Positions 21,762-28,364 of a stretch of DNA of 29,759 bases are shown here, in pieces. The notes under the pieces are model-generated. The model was not told where the DNA came from and ran no database searches. It was given only the letters and a program-made list of their open reading frames with translations. The position numbers were made by a program, and so were the translations under genes. The stretch is taken from the IMG/VR virus record IMGVR_UViG_3300048088_000207, positions 1 to 29,759 of that record, one strand, 5' to 3'. This DNA comes from a virus. The number at the start of each line of letters is the position of its first letter. The first letter of the stretch is position 1.

Positions 21762-21967
21762 AATTGTATCTGCTCTCTGAAGTTTAAAGGCACCCTCTTT
21801 CACGCCGCTCGAATCACCGGGCGCGCATCGCTCCGCACTCAATATCTCTCGCTTCAAACTTGGTACAGTTGGCGCAGTAAATGCGCCTCAAGCCATTGCT
21901 GGCTAGGGATTTCAGCCGGAATGCCCTGGTACATGCCGAGTGCACCAATACCATCGCAGAATTAGTA

Positions 21968-21996
21968 TTTGCTTTGCAATACCGCTGTGGTATCGT
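21968..21996 (+). promoter_or_regulatory. Promoter with GATAC-type operator, copy 7 (one mismatch)
   Basis: AATACCGCTGTGGTATC (21978-21994) has one changed base in the left arm. TATCGT at 21991-21996 and TTTGCT at 21968-21973 give a 17-base spacer. The next ATG is at 22028. Confidence 0.65.
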
Positions 21997-22027
21997 TGCT
22001 ATGAAGCGATAATCGGAATCAGTCGAA

Positions 22028-22240
22028 ATGGGTCTGTTCAATGCGCCGGAGACGGATCGCCACTGCGTTGGCTGCGAGCATTTCGCAGAGTGGCGCGCGG
22101 GTGGCTCAGTCATCCTCTGCATGCATGAGGGCAGGCCGTATGTGCAGGCAATGCCTAAGCGCGGTTGTGTCCATTGGGTTCGTGCCATAGGCGCCGACGA
22201 CGAAGGTCCGATTCCTGCTGGTGAGCGGGCAAGGAGGTGA
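22028..22240 (+). CDS. Small Cys-rich protein
   Basis: 70 residues from the ATG at 22028, first gene after operator copy 7. C-V-G-C-E-H-F near residue 13 and a later C-M-H and C-V-H give a possible zinc site. It looks like a small phage zinc-finger protein. The ribosome site (GGAATC) is weak. Function unknown. Confidence 0.65.
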   Translation: MGLFNAPETDRHCVGCEHFAEWRAGGSVILCMHEGRPYVQAMPKRGCVHWVRAIGADDEGPIPAGERARR

Positions 22241-22244
22241 CGCC

Positions 22245-22433
22245 ATGTTCGAGTACCGCAACCCTGAAGCGATTCTGGAAGTCGTACTGCCCGATCCCGA
22301 GAAACGGAATGAGCATGGACACACTGTGTCGGAGGACTTCGACCATTTCTGCGACGTGACGGGCTGCCCCAAAGACGATGCGTGGGCGAAGCTGGCGCTG
22401 GCGTGGGCTTGGACGTCTCGCTACCGTGATTGA
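22245..22433 (+). CDS. Small phage protein upstream of ligase
   Basis: 62 residues from the ATG at 22245; AAGGAGGTGA at 22231-22240 is a perfect ribosome site. It begins F-E-Y-R-N-P-E-A-I-L-E-V and has a helical, Trp-rich end (L-A-L-A-W-A-W-T). Its stop overlaps the ligase start. Function unknown, perhaps translated together with the ligase. Confidence 0.7.
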   Translation: MFEYRNPEAILEVVLPDPEKRNEHGHTVSEDFDHFCDVTGCPKDDAWAKLALAWAWTSRYRD

Positions 22434-23055
22434 CGCGTCGGATTTGATGCTTGCGACGCTCCACGGTCGACCGTTCTCCGATCCTGACTGGCTGTTCGAA
22501 CTCAAGTACGATGGATTCAGGTGCCTGGTCGTCAAAGCCGGTGATGACGTGAAGCTTTGGAGTCGCAATGGCAATCTGTTCAACGGTTCGTTTCCAGAGG
22601 TCGTGCGGGCGGTCGAAAGTGTACCGGGTGATTTCGTCTGGGACGCGGAACTGACGGTCGACGACGACACAGGGAGATCGGACTTTGACAGACTCCGGCA
22701 ACGCGCGGTCACGAAAACGCCAAAGAATGTCCGCGCCGCGGCAAAGTCGGACCCGGCTCGGCTGTACGTGTTCGACGCGCTGTCCATCGACGGCACCGAC
22801 ATTCGTGGCCTGCCGCTCACTGAACGCAAGGTGCAGCTTCGAAAGTCGTTCGACAATACCGGCACGCTGATTTACGCGAGCGGCATTGAGGGCGAAGGTA
22901 AGTTGGTATTTGGCGAGGTGGAATCGCTAGGCTTGGAAGGGATGGTCGCCAAGCGGCTTGACTCGCAGTATCAGCGCGGCCGCTCGCGCGACTGGCTGAA
23001 GGTCAAGTACCAGAATTATGGACGGCCGGCGGCTTTGGGATGGGGTAGGAAGTAA
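22426..23055 (+). CDS. Minimal ATP-dependent DNA ligase (nucleotidyltransferase core only)
   Basis: 209 residues from the GTG at 22426, overlapping the previous stop. Motif I is K27-Y-D-G with F-R after it, motif III is W-D-A-E-L (72-76), IIIa is Y-V-F-D-A-L (114-119), motif IV E-G-M-V-A-K (171-176), and motif V L-K-V-K (191-194). All belong to the adenylating domain of ATP-dependent ligases. The chain ends about 15 residues after motif V, so there is no OB-fold domain with motif VI. Ligases of even the smallest known viral type are longer (about 270-300 residues). It may be a ligase that relies on a partner, or may only adenylate. Confidence 0.85.
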   Translation: MIDASDLMLATLHGRPFSDPDWLFELKYDGFRCLVVKAGDDVKLWSRNGNLFNGSFPEVVRAVESVPGDFVWDAELTVDDDTGRSDFDRLRQRAVTKTPKNVRAAAKSDPARLYVFDALSIDGTDIRGLPLTERKVQLRKSFDNTGTLIYASGIEGEGKLVFGEVESLGLEGMVAKRLDSQYQRGRSRDWLKVKYQNYGRPAALGWGRK

Positions 23056-23108
23056 CTGCCGCGCTGCCGGATGGCAGGCTGATTGAGTGCGCTAAGGCGC
23101 GGGGGATT

Positions 23109-23303
23109 ATGACGATGAGCGATGACTGGCAGTACGGGGCATTTTGGTTTTTCGTAGCCCTTGCCGTGTTCGGCACGATAGGCAAGGCTCTCGACCTAAG
23201 CAATTCGGCTTTTCTACTGGCGACAGGTGCGGTTTCAGTTTTGGCGGCAATCTTTGCTGCGATCTGGTTTCTTGATCGCAAAGCGTTTCCAAGGCAGGAA
23301 TGA
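23109..23303 (+). CDS. Small two-pass membrane protein
   Basis: 64 residues from the ATG at 23109 (another ATG is at 23115), with GGGGGATT upstream. Two hydrophobic stretches (about residues 9-28 and 33-54) are joined by a short polar loop. No family is known. It follows the ligase by 53 bases. Confidence 0.65.
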   Translation: MTMSDDWQYGAFWFFVALAVFGTIGKALDLSNSAFLLATGAVSVLAAIFAAIWFLDRKAFPRQE

Positions 23304-23330
23304 CAATCAGCCAATGGCGAGAGGTTGATA

Positions 23331-23669
23331 ATGAAACCGCCCGAGCATGAATGTCCGCTCAGTTCGCGCTGCGAGCTGGTCAACGACCAGTTGATCGAAG
23401 CTCGAGTCGAGTACGTGCGCTCGCTCGAAGAATTGCAGGAGCGGCACGACTACTGGCGCGACAAGGCGATCAAGGGGCAAAGAGCACTTGAACAGATCGG
23501 CGAGATGGTTAGCTATGAGGCGAACGGTCTGCCGATCCATGCTGGCGTGCCAGAGGCTGTGCGAGAGGCGCTAGACCGAGATCGAGCCATTCCAGTGGGA
23601 GCCACCACCGCCGACCCGCACCCCATAGTACAAAAGCGCGGCCCGCCAAGCCGGGACACCGGAGACTAG
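23331..23669 (+). CDS. Small coiled-coil protein, overlaps DUF1353 gene
   Basis: 112 residues from the ATG at 23331, with GAGAGGTTGATA upstream. A coiled coil (Q-L-I-E-A-R-V-E-Y-V-R-S-L-E-E-L-Q-E-R-H-D-Y-W-R-D-K) fills residues about 20-55. The last 33 codons lie antisense to the DUF1353 gene, which points the other way, so the end could be partly fortuitous. Function unknown. Confidence 0.6.
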   Translation: MKPPEHECPLSSRCELVNDQLIEARVEYVRSLEELQERHDYWRDKAIKGQRALEQIGEMVSYEANGLPIHAGVPEAVREALDRDRAIPVGATTADPHPIVQKRGPPSRDTGD

Positions 23670-23960
23670 CGCAGCTTCTCGAAGCACTGCATCAGCGGTT
23701 GCGCGATCGACCCAATGATAGGAGTAGATCGCGTCATGCACCACGCTTGCAGCATGAGCGCTATCGCCGCACAACGCGAACGCGATAGCCAGCCGAGGCA
23801 CCGAGGCAAAGTCCGACTCGAAGCCGGTCGGCACGACAAACACGCGACCCGCTACGTCCGAGTCATAGATCAGCGGCGCAGTCAGGCGCCACGTCCCTCG
23901 CCCGCTGTTCGTCGCGTCGCTGACAAGCTCGACACGCAGATCGGTCAGGAACTTGCTCAT
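23571..23960 (-). CDS. DUF1353-family phage protein
   Basis: 129 residues. The DUF1353 signature is clear: F-V-V-P-T-G-F-E-S-D-F-A-S-V-P-R (41-56), followed by V-V-H-D-A-I-Y-S-Y-H (73-82). The family is common in tailed phages near lysis and tail genes; no role is proven, but a His/Asp pattern suggests a small enzyme or structural protein. The start overlaps the stop of the lipoprotein gene upstream (minus strand), so the two are coupled. Confidence 0.92.
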   Translation of the reverse strand: MSKFLTDLRVELVSDATNSGRGTWRLTAPLIYDSDVAGRVFVVPTGFESDFASVPRLAIAFALCGDSAHAASVVHDAIYSYHWVDRATADAVLREAALVSGVPAWRAALLYYGVRVGGGGSHWNGSISV

Positions 23961-24409
23961 TGCAGCGGCGCACCAGCGAGCGGCGTCGATGCTGCAACCG
24001 GCGCCGTGGCCGTGACAGCAGGAGCGAGGCTGATGGCAATGTTGAACGCCAGCACGCCAGTATCAATCGCTGCGTCCGCTGCCCTGATCTTGTCAGGCGA
24101 CAGCGACGACGAGTCCACCAGCGACTTGACGAGCGGCAGCGTCGCATTGACGACCGACTGCAAGTCCGGTTTCGCGACCGACGCGCCGGCAGAGCAAACC
24201 TTGTCGACTGCGGGCTGAACGGTCTCGGTCAGCGTCTTTTCTGCGCCGCCGGTGAATACGCCGTCACCCTTCAGGATGGCAATCTCGCCGTTAGCAGCGC
24301 CGCATGCGATGCTTACCTGCTGAGCGAACGTGAGCGTCGGGGCGCCGGCGCATGCGGAGAGAGCGAGCGCGACGAGGCCAGCCGCAAGAGCGGCGAAAAT
24401 CTTCTTCAT
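23957..24409 (-). CDS. Phage lipoprotein
   Basis: 150 residues. A typical lipoprotein signal peptide (M-K-K-I-F-A-A-L-A-A-G-L-V-A-L-A-L-S-A-C) ends in lipobox L-S-A-C with the lipidated Cys at 20. The mature part is helical and Ala/Val-rich. It would be anchored in the cell envelope. Position among lysis genes suggests a lysis or superinfection role, but length and content do not match known o-spanins. It follows the holin-like gene. Confidence 0.8.
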   Translation of the reverse strand: MKKIFAALAAGLVALALSACAGAPTLTFAQQVSIACGAANGEIAILKGDGVFTGGAEKTLTETVQPAVDKVCSAGASVAKPDLQSVVNATLPLVKSLVDSSSLSPDKIRAADAAIDTGVLAFNIAISLAPAVTATAPVAASTPLAGAPLQ

Positions 24410-24463
24410 GGGATTGTGTCCAGAGAGTGCCGCAGCGCGGCGGGGATGGTTACTGCGCGGGAG

Positions 24464-24667
24464 TTAGGCTTGCTTGGCGGCGGTGCGCGCCGCAATGTAG
24501 TTGAGCGCTGCATGTGCGCCGGATGCGAGCACGCCAGCGACAAGGGCCGACACGCTTACCGGGACTGGTACATGAAACGCGAGGGCGAGCGCCCACTCGA
24601 CTGCCGGCATGAGGGTGGTGGCCGAGATTGCGACGCCACCCGTAACAACTGCTGAGTTTTGAGCCAT
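24464..24667 (-). CDS. Putative holin, two TM segments
   Basis: 67 residues, with AGGAGC seven bases before the ATG on the minus strand. Two hydrophobic stretches (about residues 8-32 and 37-58) separated by P-V-P-V form a short class II-like holin. Holins form pores that let the endolysin reach the wall. Its place between the HNH gene and the lipoprotein in the leftward lysis block supports the call. Confidence 0.65.
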   Translation of the reverse strand: MAQNSAVVTGGVAISATTLMPAVEWALALAFHVPVPVSVSALVAGVLASGAHAALNYIAARTAAKQA

Positions 24668-24675
24668 GAATGCTC

Positions 24676-25161
24676 CTATGCTGCGTGGTGGATGACTTCT
24701 GCGGCCGAGAACTGGTAGCCCTCCTTGCCGTACTTTTGCGCGATGAAGATCGGGAACGGAAGAGTGTGAATTCCGGAATCTCTCACCGTATGATGACTCT
24801 TACAGAGCAACATGCCGTTGACGGTCATGTCGTCTACAAACTGCGTCCAGTCGGTGAAGTTGTCCCAATCGAACGCCTTGATTGCAGCGCCCCATACGCC
24901 CGCTTGCGCGTCGAGCTTGAAGCGGTCCCAATCGATCATTTCGGCGAACGAGCGCTCGATCGGATGGTGATGCGCCTCGAGCGGATGGCCGCTTTGCTCC
25001 GCAGTCGCGTTGCAAACGAAGCACCGGCCGCCGTCGCGCGCGATCAATTGCTTGCGCGTGCGCTCGAATAGAGCCGTCGTCTTGCGCGGCTCGTGGCCTG
25101 GGATGTTGACCGCGACGGTCAACGTCTCTTTCTCTTCGTGGATCTGGGTAACGTCGGTCAT
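24676..25161 (-). CDS. HNH-type protein, putative endonuclease
   Basis: 161 residues from the ATG at 25159-25161. The frame is open upstream on the minus strand into the endolysin gene, but the usual family start (M-T-D-V-T-Q-I-H-E-E) fits here. C-F-V-C (47-50), E-A-H-H-H-P-I-E-R (62-70) and later L-L-C-K-S-H-H form an HNH-like metal site. I recall it from Burkholderia and Pseudomonas phages. A terminator hairpin ends ten bases before its ATG, and no good ribosome site is seen, which is odd. Confidence 0.75.
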   Translation of the reverse strand: MTDVTQIHEEKETLTVAVNIPGHEPRKTTALFERTRKQLIARDGGRCFVCNATAEQSGHPLEAHHHPIERSFAEMIDWDRFKLDAQAGVWGAAIKAFDWDNFTDWTQFVDDMTVNGMLLCKSHHTVRDSGIHTLPFPIFIAQKYGKEGYQFSAAEVIHHAA

Positions 25162-25171
25162 GTTCGGGCGT

Positions 25172-25192
25172 AAAAAAACCGCCCGGAGGCGG
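25172..25192 (-). terminator. Rho-independent terminator after endolysin
   Basis: On the minus strand CCGCC-TCCG-GGCGG is followed by seven T (complement of 25172-25178). It lies between the endolysin and HNH genes. Confidence 0.75.
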
Positions 25193-25238
25193 CTTGTGGA
25201 ACAGCAATTCCGGCGGCAAGAGGCTGCGCCGCCGGTGA

Positions 25239-25889
25239 TCAGATGCCGAGCGCGTGCTTGGCAGCCGCATAGAGGGCGTCGCGCTCGCCCTTCCCTTTCA
25301 TCGCGGGGCCATTGATCCGGCGCGTGATCGAATCGAGCGCACCAGCGTCGGCGAGCGTGTTGCAGCCGTGCTCGACCCAAAACCAGCCGGCCGACAGCGC
25401 GCACAGCGCGGGATCGGCGCGCAGCTTGTCAGGCGCCGTCACCAGATCGAGCGAAATGTCATGGCCGAACGCGGCAAAGTTGTCGTGAAAAGTTAGCTGG
25501 ATCAGACCTGAGCCGCGGTATCGCCAGCCGTCGCCAGTCATGCTGTCGCCGTTGCCATACTGGTTCGCGTACACGATCGACGCGATGCGCTGCTGGCGCG
25601 CGACCGGCACGAACGGCTCGTTCGGCTGACGGCCGAGCGTGTTAGCCAGCGCGAACGGCATCTTGCGCGGCCACGTCGCCATCAATCCCGGTACGCCGTA
25701 GTTGAACGATTCCTGCGATGCCGACAGACCTGCGCTCTCGTGGCCCACTTGCGAGAGAAACGCAGCGATGCGCAACGGCGTGTTGACCGAGTAGCGATCG
25801 CATGCGGCTTGCAAGGGGGCCGCGTACTTGGCGGCATTGGCAGCGCTGGCACCACAAGCAACCTGAAGCAGTGCTGGCGTGATGGTCAT
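25239..25889 (-). CDS. Endolysin, GH19 chitinase-like
   Basis: 216 residues, minus strand; the start overlaps the stop of the small membrane gene upstream. The sequence follows the GH19 endolysin plan: R-I-A-A-F-L-S-Q-V-G-H-E-S (40-52) with catalytic Glu51, S-x-E-S-F-N-Y (58-64) as second Glu region (Glu60), and W-R-Y-R-G-S-G-L-I-Q-L-T further on. It cleaves the glycan chains of the host wall at the end of infection. No signal peptide is seen, so a holin is required. Confidence 0.93.
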   Translation of the reverse strand: MTITPALLQVACGASAANAAKYAAPLQAACDRYSVNTPLRIAAFLSQVGHESAGLSASQESFNYGVPGLMATWPRKMPFALANTLGRQPNEPFVPVARQQRIASIVYANQYGNGDSMTGDGWRYRGSGLIQLTFHDNFAAFGHDISLDLVTAPDKLRADPALCALSAGWFWVEHGCNTLADAGALDSITRRINGPAMKGKGERDALYAAAKHALGI

Positions 25890-26149
25890 TTGTCGGCCTT
25901 GTGATCGATCTTGTCTCGAACCACGTCGAGCTTTTCGAAGATGGTTTTCACCGCCTCATTGAACTGCGTCGTATAGCCCTCGAAGCGCTTCACCGACACG
26001 TATTCCTCGGCGACGTGCAGCGCGAGAGCGGCATTCGCCCTTTCGTTTTCGCTGCATCGCTTGTTGAGGCTTCGATACGCCCAGAAAAGCAGACCAGCAA
26101 GAGCCGTTGCGGCGGATAGCGTCCACTCGTTGACAATGTGTGAATCCAT
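25886..26149 (-). CDS. Single-TM coiled-coil protein of lysis block
   Basis: 87 residues, minus strand, with GGAAGCCC before the ATG. One transmembrane helix near the N-terminus (T-L-S-A-A-T-A-L-A-G-L-L-F-W-A-Y, about 10-25) is followed by a coiled coil ending D-V-V-R-D-K-I-D-H-K-A-D-K. This is like XhlA-type holin partners or i-spanin-like proteins. Directly upstream of the endolysin, it is probably part of lysis. Confidence 0.65.
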   Translation of the reverse strand: MDSHIVNEWTLSAATALAGLLFWAYRSLNKRCSENERANAALALHVAEEYVSVKRFEGYTTQFNEAVKTIFEKLDVVRDKIDHKADK

Positions 26150-26161
26150 CGGGCTTCCAAA

Positions 26162-26184
26162 GAAAAAGCCGCACTAAGCGGCTT
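26162..26184 (-). terminator. Rho-independent terminator upstream of lysis genes
   Basis: On the minus strand AAGCCGC-TTAGT-GCGGCTT is followed by a T-rich run (TTTCTTT overlapping the stem end). It lies about 12 bases before the start codon at 26149, so late transcripts from the tail side must pass it to reach the lysis genes. Confidence 0.75.
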
Positions 26185-26192
26185 GGGGTTGC

Positions 26193-26236
26193 GATACAAA
26201 AAACTTCTTGCGTTTGCGATACCGTATTAGTATCCT
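26193..26236 (+). promoter_or_regulatory. Promoter with GATAC-N7-GTATC operator, copy 8
   Basis: TTGCGT at 26208-26213, a 17-base spacer, and TATCCT at 26231-26236. The palindrome GATACCGTATTAGTATC covers 26218-26234. A further half-site is at 26193. It drives the outer-membrane gene at 26278, against the direction of its neighbours. Confidence 0.78.
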
Positions 26237-26277
26237 TCATATCGTCATAACAACGAACGCAGAACGGAGCAAACGCC

Positions 26278-27114
26278 ATGAAAAACAAAGCCCACGTCAT
26301 TCCGACATCTATTGGCCGCCGCAGGGGTGATGCGGCTAAAAAAAATTTGTGCGCCACGGATACTATCAAAGTATCCGTTGTGCTCGCGGTTCTGGTATGC
26401 GCTGCTATATGCCAAAGCGCGCATGCTGAACAGTCGTGGTTTCAAATCGAAGCCGGTCTGGGCGCAACATCTGCCGTTAAGCTCGGCGATGGTATGTTCT
26501 ATAGCAAAGGCTTCTCGCACGACACGCCGAACGGCAGTTACGGCGGTCGCGTCGGACTGGTGTTCAATGCGATACCCGCAGCGCCGCGCTCCTTTGTGCC
26601 CGGCGTGCGCGCGCACCTCGACTACTACAACTTCGGCAAGGTGAAATGGTCGAGCGTGAATCCGCAGGACGAGGCGGACTTCTCATCAGTCGGTCAACGC
26701 GGCGGCTACAACCTTGCCACGCAGAGTTGCGTCGACGGCAATTGCGGCGACTTCAGGCGCTTCGACAGCACTGGCGGCATTCAAGCTATCGCACTGACCG
26801 TCGAGCCGTATTGGGATCTAGGCAGCGGCTGGCAGCTCGGCCTCGAAGCCGGGCCGGCGTTCTATCGAACCACGTGGACAAGCGTAGCTACTGCAATGAA
26901 CGATTCGGCGCGCTTCGGTCCTACGGGCACGCAAGAGACGCTCAGCCACCAGCCGCATGTTCAGGTGGGCGTGCTGGTTGGCGCGTCCGTGAGCAAGGGG
27001 CCGTTCTCGGCGCGGCTCAACTATCTGAACGCGCCGGTCGGATACAGCAAGGATAAGGACACGCCGGCGGGTATTAAGGGCGAGTGGATGCTTTCGATGA
27101 ACTACACGTTCTGA
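26278..27114 (+). CDS. Outer-membrane beta-barrel protein, likely lysogenic-conversion cargo
   Basis: 278 residues from the ATG at 26278, with ACGGAGCAAACGCC upstream. A signal peptide ends at residue 50 (V-L-A-V-L-V-C-A-A-I-C-Q-S-A-H-A), after an odd 30-residue leader. The mature part has alternating strands and ends in Y-T-F, the C-terminal Phe typical of outer-membrane barrels. The leader encodes the block A-K-K-N-L-C-A-T-D-T-I-K-V-S-V over operator copy 9, so a later start (TTG 26347) is possible. It is the only rightward gene in the late block and has its own promoter. A Lom-like host-surface or exclusion role is inferred. Confidence 0.8.
   Translation: MKNKAHVIPTSIGRRRGDAAKKNLCATDTIKVSVVLAVLVCAAICQSAHAEQSWFQIEAGLGATSAVKLGDGMFYSKGFSHDTPNGSYGGRVGLVFNAIPAAPRSFVPGVRAHLDYYNFGKVKWSSVNPQDEADFSSVGQRGGYNLATQSCVDGNCGDFRRFDSTGGIQAIALTVEPYWDLGSGWQLGLEAGPAFYRTTWTSVATAMNDSARFGPTGTQETLSHQPHVQVGVLVGASVSKGPFSARLNYLNAPVGYSKDKDTPAGIKGEWMLSMNYTF
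26339..26375 (+). promoter_or_regulatory. GATAC-N7-GTATC operator, copy 9, inside gene start
   Basis: GATACTATCAAAGTATC (26359-26375) is a perfect-arm palindrome within the first codons of the barrel gene. It is preceded by an A-tract and ATTTG, as at 7838 and 9930. It lies 141 bases after copy 8. Confidence 0.65.
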
Positions 27115-27115
27115 T

Positions 27116-28117
27116 CTATTGCATCTTGATCAGAAAGTATTGCGATCCCTTGAATATCTTGTAGAACGGCGCGCCGGCAGGTGACGCCATGAATTCGTCA
27201 AGCGCAAGCAACGCGCCGTAAAGACCGGGCGTCGATGTCGGGTCTTCGGCGATGATAATTCCGCCTCGCACAATCAGCGGCGCAACCTTCTGCAAGGCAG
27301 AGAGCGTCGCTTCGTACATATCGACGTCCACGTTCGCGACGGCGATCTTCTTGATGCCATCAGGGAGATCGTCGGCGCAAATGTTCGACGCGACCAATTC
27401 GAACTCAGACGACACGTCCTTCATAATCGTGTCGCGGATGTACGTCATCGTCTCGTCCTTGCCGTACAGACCGTGCGTTCCCGACCATAGCGCGTCGCCG
27501 CTCAGCCCTGCCTCTTCGTAGTTGAACCCCTCGTAGGTGTCTAGCAGCCACGCTTTCTTACGTGGCAAATCGGGGTTTCGCGCAGCCAATTCATCCAGGT
27601 AGTTCAGTGCCGTCAGGGCCGAGCCGCCACGGTAGACGCCGATCTCTACATAATCTCCTTCGAGGCGTGCCGTCAGATCAAGCGCCTCGCAGATGTTCTC
27701 GTGAATGCCGGTGTTCAGGTGAGATACGCTGTCGCCCTTCTCCCACGTTTTCACCATCGCGTTGTGAGCGAGCCGATTCACGAACCGATAATCGATCTTG
27801 GAAAAGTTCATGTGAGGAACGAATGCGCCGCCATGCTGCTTGATGTAGCGAAGACTCGGCAGCGCATCGGAATCGCACTGAAAGGCGACGTAGAAAACAG
27901 ATTCGACAACCTGCTCTGGAGAGAGTGCGGTCACATCGGAGATAACCGGCCCCAGACGCTCGGCGACATCTTCTGGAATCGGCTGGTCCGAGACAACGTA
28001 GCACTTCTTCCCCGGAAAGGCCTCCGGGCCCACGCTTTTTGAACTCTGCGTTATCGGCTCGAACAGCGTCAGGTTGGCGAAAAGGGGGTCACCGAGAAAC
28101 CTCTGGAAAATACTCAT
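27116..28117 (-). CDS. TylF-type SAM-dependent methyltransferase
   Basis: 333 residues, minus strand. The C-terminal 190 residues are a class I methyltransferase of the TylF/macrocin O-methyltransferase family: Y-V-E-I-G-V-Y-R-G-G-S-A (156-167), W-L-L-D-T-Y-E-G-F (190-198), A-N-V-D-V-D-M-Y-E (261-269) and I-I-I-A-E-D (287-292). The first 130 residues are an extra domain without recognised motifs. The gene lies between the small tail accessory gene and the cargo barrel, tail to tail with the latter one base apart. It may modify a host surface glycan or a tail component; this is inference. Confidence 0.88.
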   Translation of the reverse strand: MSIFQRFLGDPLFANLTLFEPITQSSKSVGPEAFPGKKCYVVSDQPIPEDVAERLGPVISDVTALSPEQVVESVFYVAFQCDSDALPSLRYIKQHGGAFVPHMNFSKIDYRFVNRLAHNAMVKTWEKGDSVSHLNTGIHENICEALDLTARLEGDYVEIGVYRGGSALTALNYLDELAARNPDLPRKKAWLLDTYEGFNYEEAGLSGDALWSGTHGLYGKDETMTYIRDTIMKDVSSEFELVASNICADDLPDGIKKIAVANVDVDMYEATLSALQKVAPLIVRGGIIIAEDPTSTPGLYGALLALDEFMASPAGAPFYKIFKGSQYFLIKMQ

Positions 28118-28167
28118 TCGACTTATCCGCTGGAATTTAAGCGAATGAGTATATCAGTGGCGCGCCG

Positions 28168-28362
28168 CTAGCTTCGCGTGGGCGTTGGTAAGTATGGCTG
28201 CATCAAAGATGCGTCCTGCGCGTCATAATAGGCCGCCCACATAGGGTCACTCGTGGAAATCTCTCCTTGGAATGGCCAGACGCTCTCGCTTTGCGGAGAG
28301 CTTGCATACCCGCACACAGTCGTTTTTGCGATGTTAGTGAATTGAACATTGATTGTCATCAT
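28168..28362 (-). CDS. Small tail-fibre accessory protein
   Basis: 64 residues, minus strand, start two bases after the tail-fibre stop; a second ATG at 28359 is possible. The pattern T-I-N-V-Q-F-T-N-I-A-K-T-T-V, then S-D-P-M-W-A-A-Y-Y, with a P-T-P end, resembles the small proteins that often follow tail-fibre genes in Burkholderia phages. It may be a chaperone or a capping subunit. Confidence 0.65.
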   Translation of the reverse strand: MMTINVQFTNIAKTTVCGYASSPQSESVWPFQGEISTSDPMWAAYYDAQDASLMQPYLPTPTRS

Positions 28363-28364
28363 GG

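Larger units (their letters stand above)
21571..22027. other. Non-coding attachment-site region (attP candidate)
   Basis: 457 bases without a convincing gene, between int and the rightward group at 22028. It holds operator copy 6 and a degenerate copy (21627-21643), the repeat at 21692, a hairpin (21663-21679), a strong hairpin (21739-21761), TGGTAC copies at 21861 and 21927, and operator copy 7. No tRNA fragment was recognised, so the exact core cannot be given. A small frame at 21702 has no ribosome site or known sequence. Confidence 0.55.

Noticed and set aside
21780-21830. tRNA-like T-arm string (CTCGAATCACCGGG)
   Set aside because: No matching acceptor stem, anticodon arm or CCA end; not a tRNA gene or clear fragment.
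21702-21965. 87-codon plus-strand ORF in the non-coding region near int
   Set aside because: No ribosome site, no known sequence, and it crosses a strong hairpin and several repeats.
21814-22865. Minus-strand ORFs of 295 and 236 codons over the ligase region
   Set aside because: The plus-strand ligase has all adenylation motifs and coupled neighbours; the minus frames are Arg/Ser-rich without motifs.
23571-23669. Frameshift or pseudogene at the tail-to-tail overlap of the 23331 and DUF1353 genes
   Set aside because: Both frames are intact and the overlap is limited to the C-terminal ends, as in other convergent phage genes.
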